Of a stretch of 14,453 nucleotides of DNA, positions 1 to 5,900 are shown piece after piece. The position numbers were made by a program, and so were the translations under genes. This stretch comes from UBA8444 sp964003875. GTDB lineage: Bacteria > Bacteroidota > Bacteroidia > Flavobacteriales > UBA7312. The stretch lies in contig CAXFLH010000028.1 of NCBI GenBank assembly GCA_964003875.1, positions 1 to 14,453 on the forward strand, read 5' to 3'. The notes under the pieces were generated by a model. The model saw nothing but the letters and a program-made list of their open reading frames with translations, was not told the origin of the DNA and searched no databases. Each line of letters opens with the position of its first letter. Position 1 is the first letter of the stretch.

Positions 1-1053
1 AAAAATATTTAATCCCTTATTTTCCATTGCTCCCATATTAAAGTGACTTACTGCAACAATCATAAAAATATCTAAATCATATTCTAAACCGTACTTGTGT
101 TCATCCCAATACATAGCTTTTTTAAGGCTTTCCATTGCATGTTGAGTTAAATGTTTATTTCCAAATTCTGTATAAATTCTAAGGGTAACATTTCTCTTAG
201 ATTTTGTAATATAATGATCTTCAACAAACTCTAAATTACCTACAACTAATGCAAATAAATAAGAGGGTTTAGGAAATGGATCTAGCCAAACCTTATAGTG
301 TCTCTTTTCTTCAGTTTCATCAACAATGCCTTCTTCAATTAAATTACCATTAGAGAGGATTGTATCAAATTGAGTTGATGCTTCTATTTTAACTTTAAAT
401 AAACTTAAACAATCAGGTCTATCAGGAAACCAAGTAATTTTTCTAAAGCCTTCAGGTTCACATTGAGTACATAACATTTTATTACTCTCATACAAACCTT
501 CTAATGACTTATTATTCTTTGGAAATATTTTAACTTCTGTAAAAATTTCAATTGATTTAGCTTCCTCGGATATTGGTAAAATAATTGTTTCATTATTTTT
601 TTTGAATTTACTTACTTCAATATTTTTTATTAATGTGTCATTAATTTTAAGCTGTAATTTATTAGTTAATAAATTTACACCATTCAACTCAATTACATTT
701 TCAAGTTGCTGATCTGACATCCACTCAAACGCAGTCATTGCTGCTCCTCCCCATTTCTTGTATATTCCATTGGCATATACATCACCTGAAGTTCTTAAAG
801 TATTGTTGTTTTTTATCCATTTGGTTAACCATTCATTGGCTGGACCTGGAACACGCTCACCAACACCATAAAGTGCCGGACCTGTTGCATCTTTTGTTAG
901 ATTACTACTGTGACAAGAGCTACAATTGGCATCAAATAAAGCTTTTTCGGCTTCGAAATTACCTTCGGCCAATACTGTATTGGTTAATAACAAGAAAAAT
1001 ACTGGTAGTATTACTTTTGAGATTTTTCGCATGGCGTTTGTTAACTTTTTCAT
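1..1053 (-). CDS. Chimeric frame: exported cytochrome c domain joined to interior of PepN-type M1 aminopeptidase (partial)
   Basis: Translating the minus strand from the ATG at 1053 gives 351 codons without a stop, running off the left edge. Residues 8-29 are a signal peptide (MRKISK, then a hydrophobic run ending VLA-EG); M8, the ATG at 1032, is an alternative start. Residues 31-117 are a class I mono-haem cytochrome c: CSSCH at 44-48 and a probable Met haem ligand at 106 in MTAFEWMSD. From about residue 121 it is M1 aminopeptidase: ELNG at 122-125, SLEGLYES at 183-190, CTQCEPEGFR at 195-204, DPFPKPSYLFAL near 257-268 and exopeptidase motif GAMEN at 341-345. Spacing between these motifs matches E. 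coli PepN. The first ~50 PepN residues are absent, and the HEXXH zinc site would lie beyond the edge. PepN is normally cytoplasmic, whereas the cytochrome needs export for haem attachment, so a functional fusion is doubtful. Domain calls are secure; whether the joined protein exists is not. Confidence 0.8.
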   Translation of the reverse strand, partial: MKKLTNAMRKISKVILPVFFLLLTNTVLAEGNFEAEKALFDANCSSCHSSNLTKDATGPALYGVGERVPGPANEWLTKWIKNNNTLRTSGDVYANGIYKKWGGAAMTAFEWMSDQQLENVIELNGVNLLTNKLQLKINDTLIKNIEVSKFKKNNETIILPISEEAKSIEIFTEVKIFPKNNKSLEGLYESNKMLCTQCEPEGFRKITWFPDRPDCLSLFKVKIEASTQFDTILSNGNLIEEGIVDETEEKRHYKVWLDPFPKPSYLFALVVGNLEFVEDHYITKSKRNVTLRIYTEFGNKHLTQHAMESLKKAMYWDEHKYGLEYDLDIFMIVAVSHFNMGAMENKGLNIF

Positions 1054-1545
1054 CAATCTCTACATCATTTTAAGCATGTTGAGCATTTGCTCAAAACAAA
1101 AATTTCTAATTGCTTAAAACCTAATGGTAAAGTTGTCATCAATGAATTTGTTGGACCTAGCAGAATGCAACTCCCAAAATATCAAATCAAAGCAATAAAC
1201 AAAGCTTTAAAAATTATTCCTAAACAATTTAGAAGTCGTTTTAAAACGGGGCAAGTAAAAAATAACTTTTACGGTTCTGGTGTTTTACGAATGATTTTGG
1301 CTGACCCTTCAGAATGTATTGAATCAGCTAATATTTTGCCGAGTTTACACAAGTATTTTAACCCACTTGTTGAAAAAGGTTTTGGAGGAGATATCCTAAT
1401 GCATGTACTAAAAGATATCTCTCATCATTTTGTTGATACTGACGAAGAAAAAGAAAAAGTACTTAATGCCTTGTTTGAATTTGAGGATAACTACTTAAAG
1501 TCGGATAAGTCCGATTTTGTTTTTGGAATCTATCAGAAAAAATAG
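1045..1545 (+). pseudogene. 5'-truncated class I SAM-dependent methyltransferase, C-terminal part only
   Basis: The frame is open from 1045, just after a TAA at 1042-1044, to the TAG at 1543. Its first residues, HQSLHHFKHVEHLL, already look like methyltransferase sequence upstream of the strand-5 motif LKPNGKVVINEFVG, so the TTG at 1087 is not a natural start. A PSECIES-like segment and the ending SDFVFGIYQKK are typical of a Bacteroidota methyltransferase family. The glycine-rich SAM-binding motif I and the N-terminal half (well over 80 residues) are missing. What should lie upstream is replaced by the opposite-strand cytochrome gene, whose start overlaps this frame. GC is around 30% in the lines I counted, lower than the neighbouring gene at 1549. 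Its stop lies 3 nt from the convergent stop of that gene. It is either a gene broken by rearrangement or an assembly join; without its cofactor site it should not be active. Confidence 0.75.
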
Positions 1546-1548
1546 CTT

Positions 1549-3438
1549 TTAATAAGCCCTTTCGTTTTTGCCTTCTATGTAGTTGATAAAAGATTTATTG
1601 ACGACTCTATTGCCCCCCGTCGTTGGATAGTTACCCGTAAAGTACCAATCGCCTTGGTGATCGGGACAAGAAGCGTGCAAATCACTAATCTTTTGATAAA
1701 TGATATTGACTTTAGCGTTAATGTTATTTGGAGTCAATAGCTGGGCTATTTTCTTAGATATCTGAACAGCACTAAAAGGAGCATAGATGGCTTTTACGTA
1801 ATTTTCTACTTGCTCATCAGCATCGCAACAGTTCAAACAGTTTTGATATACCTCATCTATAATGTGCTCTTGCCCACTTTCTTTCAGTAGGGTAATGGCG
1901 GCTTGAAAAGCAATAAAATCTCCCAACTTAGCCATATCTATACCGTAGCAATCGGGATAACGTATTTGTGGAGCAGAAGATACAATGATAATTTGCTTAG
2001 GGTTGAGCCTATCCAAAATGCGTAAAATACTTTGTTTGAGGGTTGTTCCTCTGACAATACTATCGTCAATCATAACGAGGTTGTCCGTAGGCTTAACCGT
2101 ACCGTAGGTAATGTCATAAACGTGAGCCACCAAATCGTCTCTACTATCGTCTTGTGTAATGAAAGTACGGAGTTTAGCATCTTTAATAGCAATTTTTTCG
2201 GCACGAATACTAGATGACATAATCCTTATAATGTCTTTTTGACTGGGATTGTCTAAAGCTAGTATTTCCTTGGTTTTTTCTACATTCAAAGCATCATTCA
2301 TGCCCTTCATCATGCCATAAAAAGAGACTTCTGCCGTATTAGGAATAAAAGAAAATACAGTGTTTTTTAAGTCGTTGTTTATGGTTTTGAGTATTGAAGG
2401 ACACAGACGTTTCCCCAAGTTCATTCGTTCTTGATAAATGTCTTGGTCGTTACCTCTAGAAAAATAGATACGTTCGAAAGAACAGGCCTTACGTTCCAAT
2501 TGTGGCTTAACCGAAACCATAGCATAACTGCCGTCTTTTTTGACCACTAAGCCATGCCCTCGTTCTATCTCTTTTATGCTATCTGCTGGTACATTAAAAG
2601 CGGTTTGTATGACAGGTCTTTCAGAAGTGGCTACTATTATTTCATCATCGATATAGAAGTAGGCTGGTCGTATTCCTGCTGGGTCTCTCAACACAAAAGC
2701 ATCGCCATGTCCGAACATTCCACACATGACATATCCACCGTCCCAATGCTTAGCCGAATTTGTCAATACATCTTGTATGTCTAGTTCTTCAGCAATCACT
2801 TTAGAAATTTCTTTCTTGCTGTATTCGTCTCGTTTGTCGTAATAGATTCTATCGTTTTCTTCGTCTAAAAAATGGCCTATCTTCTCTAAGATAGTTACCG
2901 TATCGGCCTTTTCCTTGGGGTGTTGTCCTATCTCTACCAACTGATTGAAAAGTTCGTCCACATTGGTCATGTTGAAATTTCCCGCTAAGACCAATGAACG
3001 TGTTCGCCAATTACTTTGACGCAAAAAAGGGTGGCACTGCTCAATGCCATTACCACCATAAGTGCCATAACGCAAATGCCCCAAAAGCATCTCGCCAGTA
3101 AAAGCGACGTTTTCTTGTAACCACTTGATATCATTGAACTTTTGTGGATCGGTATTCATCAAATCTACGAATCGCTTATTGACGTATTCGAATAAATCTT
3201 GAATGGGTTTGTTGGCATTAGAACGGTGACGACTAATATAACGACTGCCTAAAGGAACGTCTAAGTTTATAGTCGCTAGACCTGCTCCGTCTTGTCCTCT
3301 GTTGTGTTGCTTTTCCATAAGCAAACACATTTTGTTAATTCCGTAAAGGGGAGTGCCATATTTTTCAGCGTAGTACTCTAGAGGCTTTCTAAGTCTTAAA
3401 AAAGCTATTCCACATTCGTGCTTAATGGCATCACTCAT
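1549..3438 (-). CDS. Amidophosphoribosyltransferase-like protein (class II glutamine amidotransferase + PRTase), long Bacteroidota form
   Basis: The product is 629 aa when started at the ATG at 3438, which gives MSDAIKHECGIA and puts the predicted nucleophile Cys at residue 9, after a short propeptide as in PurF. A TTG at 3462 would add eight residues unlike the family. The glutaminase domain covers about residues 9-300: GHLRYGTYGG, AGNFNMTN (oxyanion region), KADTVTILEKIG and RDPAGIRPAYF. The phosphoribosyltransferase domain follows, with the PRPP loop VMIDDSIVRGTT near residue 455 and SSAPQIRYPDCYGIDMA after it. The C-terminus ends in GDWYFTGNYPTTGG, resembling the end of Bacillus-type PurF but with Trp-Tyr where that enzyme has a Cys pair region. 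Family role: glutamine + PRPP to 5-phosphoribosylamine, first step of purine synthesis. At ~630 aa it exceeds canonical PurF (~470-505), and Bacteroidota often carry this form beside a shorter one, so its exact role is uncertain. It starts 38 nt after the decarboxylase gene and may share its transcript. Confidence 0.85.
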   Translation of the reverse strand: MSDAIKHECGIAFLRLRKPLEYYAEKYGTPLYGINKMCLLMEKQHNRGQDGAGLATINLDVPLGSRYISRHRSNANKPIQDLFEYVNKRFVDLMNTDPQKFNDIKWLQENVAFTGEMLLGHLRYGTYGGNGIEQCHPFLRQSNWRTRSLVLAGNFNMTNVDELFNQLVEIGQHPKEKADTVTILEKIGHFLDEENDRIYYDKRDEYSKKEISKVIAEELDIQDVLTNSAKHWDGGYVMCGMFGHGDAFVLRDPAGIRPAYFYIDDEIIVATSERPVIQTAFNVPADSIKEIERGHGLVVKKDGSYAMVSVKPQLERKACSFERIYFSRGNDQDIYQERMNLGKRLCPSILKTINNDLKNTVFSFIPNTAEVSFYGMMKGMNDALNVEKTKEILALDNPSQKDIIRIMSSSIRAEKIAIKDAKLRTFITQDDSRDDLVAHVYDITYGTVKPTDNLVMIDDSIVRGTTLKQSILRILDRLNPKQIIIVSSAPQIRYPDCYGIDMAKLGDFIAFQAAITLLKESGQEHIIDEVYQNCLNCCDADEQVENYVKAIYAPFSAVQISKKIAQLLTPNNINAKVNIIYQKISDLHASCPDHQGDWYFTGNYPTTGGNRVVNKSFINYIEGKNERAY

Positions 3439-3476
3439 AGAGGTACATATTTTGAATGGCAAATGTAAGTCATTTC

Positions 3477-4514
3477 TTACAAAAAATTAGATTTTTTCAT
3501 ACCCAACCAGTCGAGCACATTTTTACACCAAATATCTTGTCCTTCTTGTTCACTTAACACCCCAATCTCAACAGCATAATCCAATACTCTACCAGGGTAT
3601 GACGTGCCTACACCTTCCATTTCTCCTAAAGGGTAAGGGTCGTCTAAGCCCATCATTATTTGACTAGCTCCCACTCGTTTTTTGAGTAAGTCGAGGGTGT
3701 ATGAATCGTGTACCAAAGTATCGAAAAATAGATTTTTGTGTCCTAATGTTTTTCTGGGGTCTTCCAATTCTTCGAAGATGTCTGGACGACCGTCAAAGCC
3801 TTGTATCCTTCTACCATAATTGGCAATGCCTAACATTCCTCCGTGAGCAAAACTAGTACGCATATTGGGGAATTTATTGGGTAAGTCTCTAAGTGTGAAA
3901 AGGTGTAAGGTGTCGGCGCATTGTGCCATCATCCACACCAAATGAAAACGCCAATACTCATTTTTTAATGCTATCATTTTCTCCCCATCGTAAGGGTGTA
4001 TTTGAACCGCTAGTCCATATTTGTTAGCTAATTCGTATATGGGGTCTACATCCGATTCGGCAGTAGATAACCACTCGCCTTTGGCGTTTAGAAAGTGGGT
4101 AGGCAAACAGAGTACTTTTAAGCCCAATTGTACACATCGCTCAATTTCCTTAAGTGCAAAGTCCATATACAAGGGCTGAACCACAAAACCACAAGTAAAC
4201 ATATCAGGATAATCGGCTTGTACTGAAGCGTTAAAGTCGTTTTGAAAACGGATAGCATCGAAACAATCCTGCTTGTCCCAACCGTTACAGTATAATTGAG
4301 ATAAACACAACATGACACCATGATCAATTTGGTATTGATGCATCCATTCTATTTTCTCTTTGATAAAAAAACTAGGGTCACTAATTGGTCTAGACCAATC
4401 GCCTTGCCTCATAAACTTTTTGTCTTCATCAATCCAAAATAGTTTCTTGTCCTTCATAAATTTTGGAATCTGAGAAGGCTCAGGCAATATGTGTCCGTGT
4501 CCGTTTATTCGCAT
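3477..4514 (-). CDS. 2-Amino-3-carboxymuconate-6-semialdehyde decarboxylase (ACMSD)
   Basis: A 345-aa amidohydrolase-superfamily TIM-barrel enzyme that decarboxylates 2-amino-3-carboxymuconate 6-semialdehyde to 2-aminomuconate 6-semialdehyde, diverting the intermediate from quinolinate and NAD formation. It begins MRINGHGHILPEPSQ, with the first metal pair H6 and H8. H173 in QIHPYDGEKM, H224 in TSFAHGGMLG and D291 in MMGLDDPYPLGEMEG match the remaining metal and catalytic positions of Pseudomonas ACMSD. R235/R236 in ANYGRRIQGFDGRPD lie at the substrate-arginine region. The length is typical of bacterial ACMSD (~330-345). The gene follows the dioxygenase that makes its substrate by 9 nt on the same strand, so co-transcription and metabolic coupling are likely. 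No motif residue appears to be missing. The neighbourhood supports this identity over a generic amidohydrolase. Confidence 0.93.
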   Translation of the reverse strand: MRINGHGHILPEPSQIPKFMKDKKLFWIDEDKKFMRQGDWSRPISDPSFFIKEKIEWMHQYQIDHGVMLCLSQLYCNGWDKQDCFDAIRFQNDFNASVQADYPDMFTCGFVVQPLYMDFALKEIERCVQLGLKVLCLPTHFLNAKGEWLSTAESDVDPIYELANKYGLAVQIHPYDGEKMIALKNEYWRFHLVWMMAQCADTLHLFTLRDLPNKFPNMRTSFAHGGMLGIANYGRRIQGFDGRPDIFEELEDPRKTLGHKNLFFDTLVHDSYTLDLLKKRVGASQIMMGLDDPYPLGEMEGVGTSYPGRVLDYAVEIGVLSEQEGQDIWCKNVLDWLGMKKSNFL

Positions 4515-4523
4515 AATGTCTAT

Positions 4524-5051
4524 TTAAATAAACTTTTCATCTACTTCCATCACTTCGCCAGTAACAGGACATGTTCTCAACTTTTCATTGGTGTAAAAGC
4601 GCTTAAACACGGGTAAAAAATCTTTTTCAATATTCGTCAAATGAAAGTACTCCTCGTATAACAGATGGTTGGCAGTATCAGAAAACCACATTAAACCGTC
4701 CTTGTCATTTTCGCCCCTTTTTCTTTCAATAACTAAGCCTACAGAACCTTCCGACCTAATAGGAGAGTGTGGAATTTTGCCCGGCAAAAGAAACATTTCT
4801 CCCTCTTTAATAGGGATTTCAACCGCTTTTCCTTCGTGCTGGATTTTAACGATAATATCTCCCTCAATTTGATAAAACAACTCTTCTGTTTCGTTGTAAT
4901 GATAATCTTTTCTGGCGTTTGGGCCTCCGACTATCATAACGATAAAGTCTCCGGCTTCTACGTATAAATTTTTGTTTCCTACTGGTGGTTTGAGTAATTC
5001 TCTGTTATCTTCAATCCATTGGTGTAAGTTAAAAGGTGCTTTGAATGACAT
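4524..5051 (-). CDS. 3-Hydroxyanthranilate 3,4-dioxygenase
   Basis: A 175-aa cupin Fe(II) dioxygenase that opens the ring of 3-hydroxyanthranilate to give 2-amino-3-carboxymuconate 6-semialdehyde. Residues line up almost one to one with the Cupriavidus enzyme: R47 (substrate), H51, E57 and H95 (Fe ligands), R99 (substrate carboxylate) and E109 (substrate-binding Glu). The motifs are NARKDYHYNETEELFYQIEG, LLPGKIPHSPIR and VGLVIER. Bacterial members usually have four C-terminal cysteines holding a second, rubredoxin-like iron. Here the first pair reads WFSDTANHLL, with no Cys, and the second reads TCPVTGEVME, with a single Cys (C161), so that site should not form. It is the first gene of the minus-strand operon and diverges across 55 bp from the SDR gene. 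The ATG start gives the normal bacterial length. Confidence 0.94.
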   Translation of the reverse strand: MSFKAPFNLHQWIEDNRELLKPPVGNKNLYVEAGDFIVMIVGGPNARKDYHYNETEELFYQIEGDIIVKIQHEGKAVEIPIKEGEMFLLPGKIPHSPIRSEGSVGLVIERKRGENDKDGLMWFSDTANHLLYEEYFHLTNIEKDFLPVFKRFYTNEKLRTCPVTGEVMEVDEKFI

Positions 5052-5106
5052 AAGTAATCGTTTTGTTTGTTCAGCAATTTACACAAATTTGGCTATTTTT
5101 GGGGTT
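5052..5106. promoter_or_regulatory. Divergent intergenic region of the 3-hydroxyanthranilate operons, with candidate plus-strand promoter
   Basis: These 55 bp are the only non-coding DNA between the two divergent catabolic operons, so both promoters should lie here or just inside the coding ends. On the plus strand, TTTG at 5062-5065 is followed after 18 nt by CAAATTTG at 5084-5091. This resembles the Bacteroidota sigma-A pattern TTTG-N~19-TAnnTTTG, with one mismatch in the -7 element, and predicts a very short leader before the ATG at 5107. CAAATTTG is a perfect palindrome and so also reads as a weak -7-like element on the minus strand. It could instead be part of an operator. I found no convincing minus-strand -33 element. 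No regulator gene is adjacent. Confidence 0.35.
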
Positions 5107-5889
5107 ATGGATTTAGACTTATTAGGAAAAAATGCCCTTGTTTGTGGTAGCACTCAAGGAATTGGAAAAGCCACTGCCCTAGCTTTAGCTAAAATGGGGG
5201 CTAACGTATTTCTTCTAGCTAGGAATGAAAAAAAACTTAAAGAAATAAAAAGTCAGCTCGACAACAGCAAAGGTCAAAATCACGACTATCTATGTGCCGA
5301 TTTCTCTGATGTAAATAAGGTGAAAAGCGTAGCTCAAAAGTTAGAGCATAAAAACATACACATACTTATAAATAATACGGGTGGACCAGCAGGTGGACCT
5401 ATTACCTCAGCCCAAAGCGAGGATTTTGAAATAGCTTTTCAAATGCACGTGGTATGCAACCAAATCTTATCTCAAGCTGTAGTAGAAAGCATGAAGAAAG
5501 CCTGCTATGGTAGAATCGTAAATGTTATTTCTACCTCTGTAAAAGTCCCTATTAATGGCTTAGGCGTATCCAACACTATTAGAGGTGCAGTAGCAAGTTG
5601 GGCAAAAACGATGGCCAACGAATTGGGACAATATGGCGTTACAGTCAATAATGTCTTGCCAGGCTTTACGAATACTAACCGTCTCAAAACTCTAATTAAT
5701 AAAAAAGCCCAAGTCCAACAAGTCAGTGAAGAACAAATCGCTGATGGTATGTTATCTACAGTTCCTGCCTCTCGCTTTGGTGAGGCTGAAGAAGTAGCTA
5801 ATGCTATCGCTTTTTTATGTTCTCCCGCTGCCGCTTACATCAACGGAATTAACGTCCCTGTTGATGGTGGACGTACCGGCACACTTTAA
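5107..5889 (+). CDS. SDR-family protein lacking the canonical Tyr/Lys catalytic pair, in 3-hydroxyanthranilate operon
   Basis: 260 aa from the ATG at 5107. An upstream in-frame start at 4972 would run through the divergent dioxygenase gene and adds no SDR sequence. A Rossmann fold is clear: nucleotide-binding GSTQGIG at 14-20, acidic CADFSD near 63-68, NNTGGPAGG at 89-97 in place of NNAG, NVISTS at 139-144 and a C-terminal NGINVPVDGG. The canonical YxxxK reads S155-N-T-I-R159, so both the Tyr general acid and the Lys are replaced. This matches a known group of atypical beta-ketoacyl-ACP-reductase-like SDRs with SNxxR-type sequences. It precedes the aldehyde dehydrogenase by 11 nt and is divergent from the ring-cleavage genes, so it probably takes part in 3-hydroxyanthranilate breakdown, but no reaction can be assigned. 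It may use a different mechanism, or bind rather than reduce a pathway intermediate. Confidence 0.88.
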   Translation: MDLDLLGKNALVCGSTQGIGKATALALAKMGANVFLLARNEKKLKEIKSQLDNSKGQNHDYLCADFSDVNKVKSVAQKLEHKNIHILINNTGGPAGGPITSAQSEDFEIAFQMHVVCNQILSQAVVESMKKACYGRIVNVISTSVKVPINGLGVSNTIRGAVASWAKTMANELGQYGVTVNNVLPGFTNTNRLKTLINKKAQVQQVSEEQIADGMLSTVPASRFGEAEEVANAIAFLCSPAAAYINGINVPVDGGRTGTL

Positions 5890-5900
5890 ACTACATCCCT

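Noticed and set aside
738..1117. Two short plus-strand reading frames (738-1073 and 926-1117)
   Set aside because: They run antisense through the well-supported cytochrome c domain, show no family motifs and have biased, low-complexity compositions typical of shadow frames.
1045..1545. Methyltransferase as a complete 152-aa gene starting at the TTG at 1087
   Set aside because: Homologous-looking sequence continues upstream of that TTG and the SAM-binding region is missing, so it is a fragment.
3439..3462. TTG start at 3462 for the amidophosphoribosyltransferase-like gene
   Set aside because: The ATG at 3438 gives the family's MSDAIKHECGIA start, with the Cys nucleophile after a short propeptide.
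4972..5106. Extended N-terminus of the SDR gene starting at 4972
   Set aside because: The extra 45 codons overlap the divergent dioxygenase gene and do not resemble SDR sequence; the ATG at 5107 gives the usual LLGKNALVCG start.
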